Part shown: positions 8,354 to 17,854 of the stretch, one piece after another
Numbering within the stretch: position 1 is the first letter of the stretch
How the letters are laid out: each line of letters opens with the position of its first letter
Assembly (NCBI GenBank): GCA_014381785.1
Contig: JACNKZ010000043.1
Location: forward strand, 1-57,710
DNA: 57,710 nucleotides
Source of the DNA: Kiritimatiellota bacterium
GTDB taxonomy: Bacteria; Verrucomicrobiota; Kiritimatiellia; Kiritimatiellales; Tichowtungiaceae
Direction: 5' to 3'
The notes under the pieces: generated by a model
Seen by the model: only the letters and a program-made list of their open reading frames with translations
Database searches by the model: none
What the model was told of the DNA's origin: nothing
Made by a program: the position numbers and the translations under genes

Positions 8354-9433
8354 TTAGGCGTTAGCGGCTTCGAATTCCTTCATGAACTCGATCAGCGCAT
8401 CGACCCCTTCCGCGGGGAATGCGTTGTAGATGGAGGCGCGGATACCACCGACCGAGCGGTGCCCCTTGAGGCTGGTCATACCCTTCGCCGTAGCTTCCTT
8501 CACAAACTGCGCCTCGAGCTCTTCAGTCGGCAACCGGAAGGTGACGTTCATCGGGGAACGAAATTCCGGCAGCGCGGTTCCTTTGTAGAAATCAGACGCA
8601 TCGATCGCGGCGTAGAGCTTGCCCGCTTTCTCTTCGTTGCGTTGCTGCATGCCTTTGAGGCCGCCGTTGGCCAGCAGCCAGCGGGTGACCAGCGCGATGA
8701 TGTAAATCGCAAAGGTCGGGGCGGTGTTGGAGAGCGAATCGTTTTCCAACACATGCTTGTACTGGAACAACTCCGGCAACGCGTCCGGCGATTTTTCAGC
8801 CAGATCATTGCGAATGATCACCAGCGTGACGCCGGCGCAAGCCAGATTTTTCTGGGCACCGGCATAGATCATGCCGAACTGCGATACGTCGAGCGGACGG
8901 GAGAGGATGTCCGAGGACATATCGGCGATGAGTGGTGCATCGGTTTTCGGGAACTCTTTCACCTGTGCGCCGGAAATCGTTTCGTTGGAGCAGATGTGCA
9001 CGTAGGCCGCGCCGGGGGTAAATTGAAGGTCGTTGCCCGGAACACGGGTCGGAATATCTTTAGCGGTGTTGGCCAGCTCCTTGACGTTTGCGCCAAGCTT
9101 CTGTGCGGCTTTAATCGCTTTGGAACTCCAGGCGCCAGCGGTGATGTAGTCGGCGGTTTCGCCTTCGCTGAGCAGGTTCATTGGGATCAACGAAAACTGC
9201 GTGCTCGCGCCGCCGGTCATAAAGAGAATGCTGTAGTTGTCGGGAATGTTCAGCAGTTTCTTCAGGTTGTCTTTGGCTTCCTGATGAACGGCGGAGTAGT
9301 CCTTGCCACGGTGGGACATTTCCATGATGGACATGCCGGTTCCGTTAAAATCGAGCAGCTCGGCCTGAGCCTGTTTGAGAACCTCTTCCGGCAGAATCGC
9401 CGGCCCTGCACTGAAGTTATATGCGCGCGCCAT
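8354..9433 (-). CDS. serC: Phosphoserine aminotransferase
   Basis: SerC transfers an amino group from glutamate to 3-phosphohydroxypyruvate in serine synthesis, and also serves PLP synthesis. The 359-residue protein shows YNFSAGPA at the N-terminus, SHRGKDY, FMTGGASTQF and the PLP-binding lysine in YAGAQKNLACAGVT. It ends with RASIYNAFPAEGV, the expected full-length pattern. It is monocistronic, with its own terminator. The intergenic region toward metH (9434-9641) would carry both divergent promoters. Confidence 0.96.
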   Translation of the reverse strand: MARAYNFSAGPAILPEEVLKQAQAELLDFNGTGMSIMEMSHRGKDYSAVHQEAKDNLKKLLNIPDNYSILFMTGGASTQFSLIPMNLLSEGETADYITAGAWSSKAIKAAQKLGANVKELANTAKDIPTRVPGNDLQFTPGAAYVHICSNETISGAQVKEFPKTDAPLIADMSSDILSRPLDVSQFGMIYAGAQKNLACAGVTLVIIRNDLAEKSPDALPELFQYKHVLENDSLSNTAPTFAIYIIALVTRWLLANGGLKGMQQRNEEKAGKLYAAIDASDFYKGTALPEFRSPMNVTFRLPTEELEAQFVKEATAKGMTSLKGHRSVGGIRASIYNAFPAEGVDALIEFMKEFEAANA

Positions 9434-9570
9434 GGTGAACCTTTCTACTTAGTTGGAAAACAGATCTAAAATGTACCCATTCCAATCCGCACGGGCAACA
9501 AGTAATGCGACCTGAAAAATCTTCAATCGCAAGGTCGACGCGCACCCCCGCCGCTCGCCTGAAAGGGTCG

Positions 9571-9594
9571 TAAAATCCGTCTATCCGGATTTTA
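9571..9594 (+). promoter_or_regulatory. Hairpin in the metH leader
   Basis: The nine-base stem taaaatccg/cggatttta with a six-base loop lies 48 bases before metH. A weaker stem (cgacct 9508-9513 / aggtcg 9532-9537) precedes it. I do not recognise a SAM, SAH or cobalamin riboswitch here. A role in metH control is only a possibility. Confidence 0.3.
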
Positions 9595-9641
9595 GGATGT
9601 ATTGATTGCCAAACCCGGGCGATGCTGTTAAATTGCGCGGC

Positions 9642-12600
9642 ATGAAATTAAAAGAACGATTGAATTCCGGCCCCCTGCTACTCGACGGCGCTGCGGGAAC
9701 TTTTTTGCAAGGCTGCGATATCACACCCGAACAATGGGGTGATGTGGAAGGCTGTAATGAGTGGCTCAACCTCTCCGCCCCGGACATCATCCGCGGACTG
9801 CACCGCGCCTACTTGGAAGCGGGCTCGGACGCAGTGGAAACCAACACCTTCGGCGCGGCACCGGTCACCCTCGGCGAATACGATCTCGCGGACCGCGCTT
9901 ACGAAATCAACAAAGCCGCCGCCGCCCTCGCCCGCGAGGTCGCCGACGAATTTTCGACCCCCGACCAGCCGCGCTACGTGTTCGGATCGATTGGCCCAGG
10001 GACCAAACTGCCGTCGCTCGGCCACATCCAGTTCGACGAAATGGTCGACGGATATAAAATCCAGATTCAGGGCCTGCTCGATGGCGGCGCCGACGGGCTG
10101 ATTATTGAAACCTGTCAGGATCCGCTGCAAATCAAAGCCGCACTGGCGGCCGCCGACGACATTCTCGGGCCGGACAGCGACATTGTACGTTATGTCTCCG
10201 TAACCGTTGAAGCGACCGGAACTCTGCTCGTGGGAACCAGCCCGGCAGCGGCCGCAACCATTCTCGCGCCCTACCCGATCGACGTGCTCGGTCTCAACTG
10301 CGCCACTGGCCCCGATGCGATGGAGCACCACCTCAACACCTTCAACGACCTCTGGCCCGCCAAGCTGGCCTGTATGCCCAACGCCGGCATGCCGGAAGCG
10401 CGCGTGGATGGAACCGTCCTCTACCCGCTTCAGCCCGAAGAATTTGCAACCAAAGTCTCTGAGCTGGCCGCAACACACGGTCTATCCATTGTCGGCGGAT
10501 GCTGCGGCACCACCCCCGAGCATATTCGCCTGCTGCGTGCGCACGTTTCCAAGGGTTGGAAACTCCGCGAACCGGCAGCCGCGCCGCAACAGACCGCCAG
10601 CCTCTTTTCTCCGGTGGATCTAACGCAGGAACCGGCACCGCTTTACATCGGCGAGCGCGCCAACGCCACCGGGTCGCGCAAGTTCCGCGACACCCTGCTG
10701 GCTGATGATTATGAGAACGCATTTCATATTCTGACCGAACAGGAAGAGACCGGCGCGCACGTGCTCGACCTCAGCTGCGGCTATGCCGGGCGCGACGAGC
10801 GCAAAGATATCGCGGTGCTCGTACCGCGCATGGCGCGTGAGTGCACCGCACCGATGATGATCGACTCCACCTCCGCAGACGTCATTGAAGACGCGCTGAA
10901 GTGCTACGGCGGACGGGCGATGATCAACTCGATCAACTTTGAAGACGGCGGCGAACGCGCCGAACGGGTTGTGCCGATGGCAAAACGCTACGGCGCCACA
11001 CTGGTCGCGCTGACGATCGACGAAAAAGGAATGGCCATGACCGCCGCCGAAAAATTCGCGGTCGCCAAGCGACTGGTGGACTTCTGCGTCGAGCGCGGAA
11101 TGAAGCCCGGAGATCTGCTGATCGACCCGCTGACCTTTACGATCTGCAGCGGTGATGACACGCTGCGCGATGCCGCGTTCCAAACATTGGAAACTATCCG
11201 GCGCATCAAGGCGGAACTGCCGGGTGTGCGCACAATGCTCGGGCTGTCCAATATTTCGTTCGGCCTAAAACCTGCCCTGCGCAAGGTGCTCAACGCCGTC
11301 TTCCTGCATCAGGCGGTCGAGGCAGGCATGGACGCCTGCATCATCAATGTGGCGGCGATTGTGCCGCTGAATGGAATTCCTGGCGAACTGCGCAAGGGGG
11401 CCGAAGCGCTGCTGGCGAATGACCAAACCGACGGCGACCCGCTCGAAAACTACATCAACCTGTTTGAAAACGTGGTTGAGGAGCCCGAGGCGGAAATGAT
11501 CGCCCGGCCGGCCGATGAGGTGCTGCGCGACGCCATTATCCGCGGAAAAATTCCATGGCTGGACCCGGCGGTTCCAAATCTGCTTAAGGAGCATGCCGCG
11601 GAGGATATTCTCAACAACATCATGCTGCCGGCGATGAAGGAGGTGGGCCGCCTCTTTAACGACGGCATTATGCAACTGCCCTTCGTGCTGAAGAGCGCGG
11701 AAGTGATGAAGCGCGCGGTCGACATGATTAAGCCGTTCATGACAAAGAGCGAAGCGGGCGACAAGGTGCCGCTGTGCGTCTTGGCGACCGTCGCGGGCGA
11801 TGTGCATGACATCGGAAAAAACCTGGTCGGAATTATTCTGGCGAACAACGGATTTGATGTGGTCGACATCGGCATTAAAGCGCCCATCGAAAAAATGATG
11901 GCGGCGGTAAAGGAGCGCGATGCCGCCGCGCTCGGCATGAGCGGACTGCTGGTGAAATCCACCGCCGTGATGGCCGAAAACATGAAGATTCTCGAACACA
12001 ACGGATTTACCACGCCGGTGCTGCTCGGTGGCGCAGCGCTGTCTGAAGAATTTGTTGATCTGGCCTGTCGTCCGCACTACACCTCCGATGTGCTCTACTG
12101 CAAAGACGCCTTCGCGGGGCTGGCCGCGATGCAGACGCTGAAGGATACCGGAAAACTGCCCGGATACGTTGCGCCGACACGCGACGGCATCGGTTGCGAC
12201 ATCAAAGATGTTGTGGAAAAAACACCCAACAAGCCAATCAACCCCGACGTGCCGGTTCCGGACGTTGCCATCGACACCTGGGTTCAGAAAGAGATCGATC
12301 TGGATGAAGTATATAAGTACCTCGATCTCGGCGGAATGATCCGCGGAGCCTGGGGCTACCAGCAAGGGCAGCTCTCCGATGAGGAGTATCAGAAACAGCT
12401 CGATGAAGAGGTGTACCCCAAGGTCGAAGAGATGAAAGCAATCGGGCGGAAAATCTTTGAGCCGAAGGTGATTCACGGCTTTTTCAATTGCCGCTCGCAG
12501 GGCGATACGTTCTATCTCAAAAACCCCGCGACCGGCGAAGAGACCGCCATGCCCTTCCCGCGCCAGCAGCAAGAAGGCGGGCACTGTCTGGCCGACTTTT

Positions 12601-13019
12601 TCCGGCCCGACAATGATATCTGCGCATTAATGGCCGTCACGCTCGGCCGCGGCGTCGCAGACAAAGAGCAGGAGTTTCGTGATGCCGATGACTATCAGGA
12701 CTACCTGCTCTTCCACGGCCTCGCCGTAATGACCGCCGAGGCCCTGGCGGAATATGCGCACAAAAAGATCCGCGAAATCTGGGGTTCGGACGAAGGCGAT
12801 TTATCGCTGACCGAAATCTGGGGGAAGCAACTCGACCAAAGCCGGTTCGGCTTCGGCTACTCGGCCTGCCCCGATCTGGAAATGAACAAGGTGGTTTGCG
12901 ACCTGCTCGACACCGACCGCATCGGCTTGAATGTGACCGAGCTGTTTATGGCCGACCCGGAGGTTTCGACCTTCGCACTGGTGACCCACCACCCGCAGTC
13001 CTATTATTTTGATTTGTAA
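9642..13019 (+). CDS. metH: Cobalamin-dependent methionine synthase
   Basis: MetH moves a methyl group from 5-methyltetrahydrofolate to homocysteine through cobalamin. All modules are present in 1125 residues: the homocysteine-binding barrel (LDGAAGTFLQ; zinc cysteines in GLNCATG and GGCCGTTPEH), the pterin domain (YIGERANATGSRKF), the cap, the B12 domain with the cobalt-ligand motif DVHDIGKNLV, and the C-terminal AdoMet reactivation domain (FGYSACPDLE, ending HHPQSYYFDL). I start at 9642 (ATG) because the fold begins there; a TTG at 9606 is possible. Two dispersed palindromes lie inside the frame at 10546-10562 (SKGWK) and 11178-11192 (FQTLE). It probably heads a short transcript with acyP. 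Confidence 0.97.
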   Translation: MKLKERLNSGPLLLDGAAGTFLQGCDITPEQWGDVEGCNEWLNLSAPDIIRGLHRAYLEAGSDAVETNTFGAAPVTLGEYDLADRAYEINKAAAALAREVADEFSTPDQPRYVFGSIGPGTKLPSLGHIQFDEMVDGYKIQIQGLLDGGADGLIIETCQDPLQIKAALAAADDILGPDSDIVRYVSVTVEATGTLLVGTSPAAAATILAPYPIDVLGLNCATGPDAMEHHLNTFNDLWPAKLACMPNAGMPEARVDGTVLYPLQPEEFATKVSELAATHGLSIVGGCCGTTPEHIRLLRAHVSKGWKLREPAAAPQQTASLFSPVDLTQEPAPLYIGERANATGSRKFRDTLLADDYENAFHILTEQEETGAHVLDLSCGYAGRDERKDIAVLVPRMARECTAPMMIDSTSADVIEDALKCYGGRAMINSINFEDGGERAERVVPMAKRYGATLVALTIDEKGMAMTAAEKFAVAKRLVDFCVERGMKPGDLLIDPLTFTICSGDDTLRDAAFQTLETIRRIKAELPGVRTMLGLSNISFGLKPALRKVLNAVFLHQAVEAGMDACIINVAAIVPLNGIPGELRKGAEALLANDQTDGDPLENYINLFENVVEEPEAEMIARPADEVLRDAIIRGKIPWLDPAVPNLLKEHAAEDILNNIMLPAMKEVGRLFNDGIMQLPFVLKSAEVMKRAVDMIKPFMTKSEAGDKVPLCVLATVAGDVHDIGKNLVGIILANNGFDVVDIGIKAPIEKMMAAVKERDAAALGMSGLLVKSTAVMAENMKILEHNGFTTPVLLGGAALSEEFVDLACRPHYTSDVLYCKDAFAGLAAMQTLKDTGKLPGYVAPTRDGIGCDIKDVVEKTPNKPINPDVPVPDVAIDTWVQKEIDLDEVYKYLDLGGMIRGAWGYQQGQLSDEEYQKQLDEEVYPKVEEMKAIGRKIFEPKVIHGFFNCRSQGDTFYLKNPATGEETAMPFPRQQQEGGHCLADFFRPDNDICALMAVTLGRGVADKEQEFRDADDYQDYLLFHGLAVMTAEALAEYAHKKIREIWGSDEGDLSLTEIWGKQLDQSRFGFGYSACPDLEMNKVVCDLLDTDRIGLNVTELFMADPEVSTFALVTHHPQSYYFDL
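10546..10562. repeat. Dispersed palindrome, first copy inside metH
   Basis: The sequence tttccaagggttggaaa lies in the linker after the homocysteine domain and is read as VSKGWK. Confidence 0.9.
11178..11192. repeat. Dispersed palindrome, second copy inside metH
   Basis: The sequence ttccaaacattggaa in the pterin-domain coding region is read as FQTLE. Confidence 0.9.
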
Positions 13020-13084
13020 AAAAATCATGGAGTGCGGTAACTTGCTGCCGCGTTCACAGCCGAAGCAAGCTGCGGCTAACAAGG

Positions 13085-13100
13085 CGCAGGCAAGCCTGCG
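13085..13100. repeat. Short perfect hairpin between metH and acyP
   Basis: Cgcaggc-aa-gcctgcg lies ten bases before the acyP start. It resembles the core of the foldback element at 45402-45445 and would probably interfere with ribosome access or mark an inserted repeat. Confidence 0.45.
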
Positions 13101-13109
13101 TAATCCAAA

Positions 13110-13385
13110 ATGCTAAAGCGAATCACAGTTCGATACGAAGGCCGGGTGCAGGGGGTCGGGTTTAGATTCACGGTGGTGAATCTGGCGCAGACGCTGGATG
13201 TGGCCGGCTGGGTAAAAAATGAGTTCGACGGCAGTGTGTCGATGGTGGCGGAGGGAGCCGAGGATCAGCTGATGTCGCTGCTGCAGGCTGTGAAAAATTC
13301 ACACCTCGGACGGTATATCACCAACGAGCTGGTTCGCCGCTCGGCGGCGACCGGAGAGTTCGACCAGTTCAGCGTACGTTATTGA
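13110..13385 (+). CDS. acyP: Acylphosphatase
   Basis: The 91-residue enzyme hydrolyses acyl phosphates. It has the anion-binding loop with the catalytic arginine (RVQGVGFRF, residues 12-20) and the catalytic asparagine in GWVKNEFDGSV. The length matches the family exactly. It lies 90 bases behind metH on the same strand, with a small hairpin just before the start and no clear Shine-Dalgarno. Its last seven bases overlap the end of the convergent ispD-like gene. Confidence 0.92.
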   Translation: MLKRITVRYEGRVQGVGFRFTVVNLAQTLDVAGWVKNEFDGSVSMVAEGAEDQLMSLLQAVKNSHLGRYITNELVRRSAATGEFDQFSVRY

Positions 13386-14056
13386 TACAGACTCACCATG
13401 GCGTTGGCCCGTTCAAAATCCTGCGGGGTTCGGATTTTCATGTTGGCATCGCTTGAAACCACCAGATGAATCTCCTGCCGTGTTTTTTCGAGCAGTGCGG
13501 ACTCGTCGTCGATCAGCTTCGCTCCGCCCTTCAGCATTTTTTCAAACACATCCCGTTTGAAGACCTGCGGGCACTGCGCAATCCAAATGGTATTGCGGTC
13601 GAGGCTCTTGCTGGCTTTCTGCCCTTTTTCGGCCAGTTTAACCGCATCGGTGCAGCGGACTGCCGCCACCGCCGCGCCATATCTCTTGCCGGCTTTGACC
13701 GTCTCGGTGATGACATCTACGTCAACAAAGGGTCGGGAAGCGGAGTGTACCACCACGGCGGATGCACCATCCGGAAGCTGCTCGCAGGCTTTTTTTAGAT
13801 TACTCAGCCGAGTGCCAGAGCCTGCCACAAGGCTTTTCACTTTTTTGAGGCCATAAGACCGGACAACCTGAAGCGCGTTATCGACCCGCGGTTTTTTGAC
13901 AACGAGAATGATGCCTTCGATCAATTCACACTGCTGAAGCGTCAGCAGGGAGTGCGCCAGAACAGGCCGGTCTCCAAGGGCCAGAAAAGCGACATCCACT
14001 CCCGCTGTGATCTCCTGTTCTTTTCCACACGCTAAAACAATCGCCCATGCTGACAT
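13379..14056 (-). CDS. IspD-like nucleotidyltransferase with an altered CTP-binding loop
   Basis: The 225-residue protein aligns with 2-C-methyl-D-erythritol 4-phosphate cytidylyltransferase (non-mevalonate isoprenoid pathway). The C-terminal landmarks are kept: VVVHSASRPFV, IWIAQCPQVFKRDVF, DDESALLE and ANMKIRTPQDFERA. The N-terminal signature, normally AAGxGxRMG..PKQ, is replaced by LACGKEQEITAGVDVAFLALG, so the glycine loop, arginine and lysine that bind CTP are not recognisable. It could be the organism's divergent IspD, a nucleotidyltransferase for another sugar or polyol phosphate, or an inactive paralogue. Start at 14056 with GGAGG well placed. The 14138-14470 gap upstream holds only repeats. 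Confidence 0.75.
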   Translation of the reverse strand: MSAWAIVLACGKEQEITAGVDVAFLALGDRPVLAHSLLTLQQCELIEGIILVVKKPRVDNALQVVRSYGLKKVKSLVAGSGTRLSNLKKACEQLPDGASAVVVHSASRPFVDVDVITETVKAGKRYGAAVAAVRCTDAVKLAEKGQKASKSLDRNTIWIAQCPQVFKRDVFEKMLKGGAKLIDDESALLEKTRQEIHLVVSSDANMKIRTPQDFERANAMVSLYQ

Positions 14057-14389
14057 AATACTTCCTCCTAATCGGAACCAAGATCCCCTCCGCGCATGCG
14101 ACATGCAACCTGCGGTGTAGCAGGAATTTAACAACATGTCACAGCTCTGTCAAAGATATCCCCTTTGGATACTTATCTTTTCCCGAATAATCCGCCTTTT
14201 GGAGATGAATTTTGTTTTTCATCTGATTTTTTGATTATTTTCAGTCTGGTTTTGATTCGAAACGTGCCGGTTTTAGTCTTTTTTAAATGGCTGGAACCTT
14301 TCAGAGCGAATTTTCCACCCGAGACGCAGTCGAGACCCGCCTGCAACGCTGTGCGTAGCACTGCGGGCAGGGAGACTGGCGCGCAGCGA

Positions 14390-14457
14390 CGGCAACGCGT
14401 TGGAGCGAAGCGGAAACATAATTTGTCGGCGGCAAATAATGAGCGTAGCGAATAATT
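14390..14457. repeat. Dispersed intergenic element, copy A
   Basis: The segment contains gagcgaagcg, then acataatttg and caaataatga as inverted arms, then gcgtagcgaa. The same order occurs on the minus strand at 26350-26430 and in reduced form at 57305-57375. Translated in one frame, copies A and B both give LN(Y/H)SLRSLFA, a spurious peptide that exposes the homology. The rest of 14138-14470 shows no gene. Confidence 0.6.
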
Positions 14458-14485
14458 CAACAAAGTGCAGTGGCAAACCCTGGAA

Positions 14486-14518
14486 ATAAAAAAAGCCCCC
14501 TGCTTTCCCAGGGGTCTT
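14486..14518 (-). terminator. Rho-independent terminator of glnN
   Basis: The stem cccctg/cagggg (14497-14514), with an aaag/cttt extension, is followed on the minus strand by a run of T residues. It lies 20 bases after the glutamine synthetase stop. Confidence 0.88.
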
Positions 14519-14537
14519 TCGCTTTGATGTTCTTCGA

Positions 14538-16571
14538 TTAGATGAAAAGCATGTCAGCATAGCTGGGCATCGGCCAGAGGTCGGCCGGAACGATGGCTTC
14601 AAGCGCATCAGCTGCGGCACGAACTTCGTTCATAGCGACGATCTGCGCTTTGGCACCTTCGGCAGCATCCAATTTCGCAACAGAGGCGACCAGCTTTTCG
14701 AGAAGGCTGGACATCTCAACCGCAATGCCGGCAACTGCCGCAACCGCAGAGTATTCCGTGATCGCGGTAACCGCGGCGGGAATAATCATGGTTTTGGCGA
14801 TGTCGGCGCAGGTGCCAGCTTCGATGGCAATGATCGTTTCGTAGCATTCCACGTAGGTGTTGTAGCGGGACTCGAGTTCTTCATTGCTCAGCACGTTATA
14901 CTTGGCGAAAAGATCTTTCGCTTTTTGCGAAGCCAGCGGCTCGAGGGCCTCTTCGCAATTGACCAGATTGGGCAGGCCGCGTTTGGCGGCTTCTGCTAAC
15001 CATTCGCCAGTGTAGCCGTCGCCGTTGAAGAGGATGCGTTTGTGCTCTTTAATGATTTCAGCGAGGATTTCCTGCAGAGCGGCATTGAACTCTTTGCCAT
15101 CGGCAACAGCGGCTTCCACCTTGGTGCAGATGTAGTCGAAGGCTTCGGCCACGATGGTGTTGAGCACGATGTTGGCTCCTGCAGGGCTCTGGTTGGAGCC
15201 AACAGCGCGGAACTCGAAACGATTACCGGTGAAGGCAAACGGTGAGGTGCGGTTGCGGTCGGTGTTACCCCGCGGCAGTTTCGGAAGCAGGTCAACGCCG
15301 AGCTCAATGTGGCCGCCGTCTTTGGAACTGCTGGCTCCACCGGCTTCGATCTGCTCAATCACATCGGTCAGGCAGTCGCCGAGGAAGATGGAAACAACAG
15401 CCGGCGGGGCTTCATTGGCACCGAGGCGGTGATCGTTACCCGCGGAGGCAACAGAAGCCCGGAGCAGGTCGGCATGGGTATCGACGGCTTTCATGAGCGC
15501 ACAGATAATGGTCATGAATTTGGCGTTGGCGTGCGGGGTGTCGCCCGGTTTCAGCCAGTTTTTACCATCCGGTCCCGTGATGGACCAGTTGTTGTGTTTA
15601 CCGGAACCATTGACGCCGGCGAACGGTTTTTCGTGCAGGAGGCAGGTGAACCCGTGCTTCTCAGCGAGGGTCTTCATGACTTCCATGGTGATCATGTTGT
15701 GGTCAACAGACACGTTGAGGGTTTCAAAGACCGGGGCCAGTTCGAACTGTGCGGGGCACACTTCGTTATGACGGGTTTTAGCCGGCACGCCGAGTTTCCA
15801 GAGTTCGCGGTCGAGATCAGCCATGTATGCGGCAACGCGAGGTTTAATGGCCCCGAAGTAGTGGTCGTCGAGCTGCTGGTGCTTGCTGGCCGGTTTGCCG
15901 AACAGAGTGCGGCCGGTCTGAATAAGGTCCGGACGGGCAGCATAAAGCTCTTCGTCGAGGAGGAAGTATTCCTGCTCAGAACCGAGGGTGGCTTTGGCCA
16001 TGGTGTCGCCGCAGTCGATGCCGAAGAGCTTGCCGAGGCGAACGGTCTGCTCGGAGAGCACTTTCATGGAGCGCAGGAGCGGAGTCTTTTTGTCGAGGGC
16101 TTCACCGTGGTATCCGCAAAAGACGGTCGGGATACAGAGCGTAGCCGCATCACTGGCATCATATTTGATGAAGGCCGGGCTAGTCGGATCCCAACCGGTG
16201 TAACCGCGGGCTTCGAAGGTGGCGCGCAGGCCGCCTGACGGGAAGGAGGAGGCATCCGGTTCACCTTGGATCAGTTCATCGCCGGAAAAGGCGGTAACAA
16301 TGCCACCTTTGAAGTCCGGGAAGATAAAGGAGTCGTGTTTTTCGGCAGTGGCGCCGGTGAGCGGCTGGAACCAATGGGTATAATGTGTGGCGCCTTTGCT
16401 CATGGCCCATTCTTTCATAGCTTCAGCAACTTCATCCGCAATGCTTGCGTCGAGCTGTTTTCCGCTATCGATGGTTTCTTTGAGTGATTTAAAGGTCGCA
16501 TCAGACAGATGCTCCTGCATTGCCTTCAACCCGAAGACGTTTTCCCCGAATATTTCCTTAGGATCAACCAT
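14538..16571 (-). CDS. glnN: Glutamine synthetase, type III
   Basis: This enzyme makes glutamine from glutamate, ammonium and ATP, the assimilation step behind the ammonium transporters at 29-34 kb. Its 677 residues fit GSIII rather than the 450-residue GSI. GSIII landmarks include the N-terminal FGENVFG, TGATAEKHDSF, RHNEVCPAQFE, GVNGSGKHNNWS (the ATP/glutamate loop) and NRTSPFAFTGNRFEFRAVGS. AAGGAGATT precedes the ATG. It is transcribed alone, with a strong terminator. The GSI adenylylation site is absent, as expected for the type, so control is probably transcriptional or by small proteins. Confidence 0.97.
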   Translation of the reverse strand: MVDPKEIFGENVFGLKAMQEHLSDATFKSLKETIDSGKQLDASIADEVAEAMKEWAMSKGATHYTHWFQPLTGATAEKHDSFIFPDFKGGIVTAFSGDELIQGEPDASSFPSGGLRATFEARGYTGWDPTSPAFIKYDASDAATLCIPTVFCGYHGEALDKKTPLLRSMKVLSEQTVRLGKLFGIDCGDTMAKATLGSEQEYFLLDEELYAARPDLIQTGRTLFGKPASKHQQLDDHYFGAIKPRVAAYMADLDRELWKLGVPAKTRHNEVCPAQFELAPVFETLNVSVDHNMITMEVMKTLAEKHGFTCLLHEKPFAGVNGSGKHNNWSITGPDGKNWLKPGDTPHANAKFMTIICALMKAVDTHADLLRASVASAGNDHRLGANEAPPAVVSIFLGDCLTDVIEQIEAGGASSSKDGGHIELGVDLLPKLPRGNTDRNRTSPFAFTGNRFEFRAVGSNQSPAGANIVLNTIVAEAFDYICTKVEAAVADGKEFNAALQEILAEIIKEHKRILFNGDGYTGEWLAEAAKRGLPNLVNCEEALEPLASQKAKDLFAKYNVLSNEELESRYNTYVECYETIIAIEAGTCADIAKTMIIPAAVTAITEYSAVAAVAGIAVEMSSLLEKLVASVAKLDAAEGAKAQIVAMNEVRAAADALEAIVPADLWPMPSYADMLFI

Positions 16572-16779
16572 TTTAATCTCCTTGCGCTGTGCGCGTTCTC
16601 GTTAAACCAAATTCTAATTTCCCAGCATTCCCCATCGAAACCCGATGGAACCCAGTTTTTTAGCAATAACTATGCCTCTAAAGCCGCGCCAAGGTGCATA
16701 TTAGCATAACCAGTTTTGAATCAACACTTTACAACAAACGAACCTGTAATATTTTTTATTACAAAATTGGCTATAAATC

Positions 16780-16790
16780 ACATTTGTGTA
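16780..16790. promoter_or_regulatory. Candidate shared operator upstream of glnN
   Basis: ACATTTGTGTA lies about 210 bases upstream of glnN. Its exact reverse complement occurs at 33951-33961 in the amt2 leader. The 269-base AT-rich gap 16572-16840 shows no gene and no clear sigma-54 site. Confidence 0.3.
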
Positions 16791-16840
16791 GTCATTTTGC
16801 CGCTAAAACGACAAACTTGTGTTCGTCTACGTTACTCGGC

Positions 16841-17854
16841 TCACTTGCGAACCTCTTTTTCCAATGCGGCCAAACGTTTTTTGAGTTTCGGCAATAACGC
16901 AACCGATGCGAGACTTCTTTTGTATTGCGATTCAGAAACCGCCGGCATGCCCATGACACATTGTCCGGGCTCAACGTCTTTGGTTACGCCGGTTTTGGCG
17001 GCGATTACAACATCGTTGCCCACCTTGATGTGCCCGGCAACGCCGGCATGCCCGGCGATGATGGTGCGATCTCCGATCGAACAGCTCCCGGCAAGAGCCA
17101 CCTGAGCAATGATCACCGCATTTTCACCAATCGTCACGTTGTGGGCAATCTGAACCAGATTATCAATTTTGGTTCCATTCCCGATGGTGGTTTGTCCGAA
17201 CCGCGCACGGTCAATCGTTACATTGGCGCCAATCTCGACATCATTTCCGATCTTGACACTTCCAATCTGGGGAATTTTTGTCCGAACGCCGTCGCTGTCA
17301 ACGGAGTACCCGAAGCCATCGCTACCCACAACGGTTCCGTTGTGAATAATGGTTCGATCCCCAATGATAACGGATTCCCGCACGGAAACGTGCGGATAAA
17401 GAAAGCTGTCTGTTCCGATGGTGACTTGCCGGCCGATATAACACTGGGCTGAGATCACGGACTGCGCACCAATCTTTACACCGGGTTCGATTACGCAAAG
17501 CGGACCAATGCAGACGCCCTCCCCCAGTTCCGCATCATCCGCGACAACCGCCGAAGGATGAACGCCCGGTTCCGGTGCGGGCACCGGTGTATAGAATAGA
17601 GTGGCCGCCTGTGCGAATGCGGCATCCGGGTTCTGTGTGCGAATCAACGCGGCAGGGCACTCCCCGGTCCAGTCTTCGGAAACAATCACGACGCCCGCCT
17701 GCGTTGCGGCGGCCTGCGATGCATATTTGGGATTGGACATGAAGCTGATCTGGCTGGAAGCCGCCTCGCGGATCCCCGCTACACCCTGAATTTCAATGTT
17801 TCCATCGCCTTCCAGAGTTCCGCCAATCTTCTCAACTAATTCGAGCAACTTCAT
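16841..17854 (-). CDS. lpxD: UDP-3-O-acylglucosamine N-acyltransferase
   Basis: LpxD adds the N-linked hydroxyacyl chain in lipid A synthesis, showing that the cell makes lipopolysaccharide. The 337-residue protein has the N-terminal uridine-binding domain (about 1-100). A left-handed parallel beta-helix of hexapeptide repeats follows (VCIGPLCVIEPGVKIG onward), with the active-site region IDNLVQIAHNVTIGENAVI, and a short C-terminal coiled coil. Its start overlaps the skp stop (ATGA). It is the last gene of an eleven-gene minus-strand run beginning at prs; no lpxA or fabZ follows in the window. Confidence 0.96.
   Translation of the reverse strand: MKLLELVEKIGGTLEGDGNIEIQGVAGIREAASSQISFMSNPKYASQAAATQAGVVIVSEDWTGECPAALIRTQNPDAAFAQAATLFYTPVPAPEPGVHPSAVVADDAELGEGVCIGPLCVIEPGVKIGAQSVISAQCYIGRQVTIGTDSFLYPHVSVRESVIIGDRTIIHNGTVVGSDGFGYSVDSDGVRTKIPQIGSVKIGNDVEIGANVTIDRARFGQTTIGNGTKIDNLVQIAHNVTIGENAVIIAQVALAGSCSIGDRTIIAGHAGVAGHIKVGNDVVIAAKTGVTKDVEPGQCVMGMPAVSESQYKRSLASVALLPKLKKRLAALEKEVRK

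Noticed and set aside
9434-9641. Riboswitch (SAM, SAH or cobalamin) before metH
   Set aside because: Two stems are present, but none of the conserved sequence blocks of these classes could be recognised.
5998-12584. Long antisense frames opposite metG, serC and metH
   Set aside because: These (for example 5998-7137 plus, 8240-9469 plus, 11265-12584 minus) are shadows of secure genes and have no motifs of their own.
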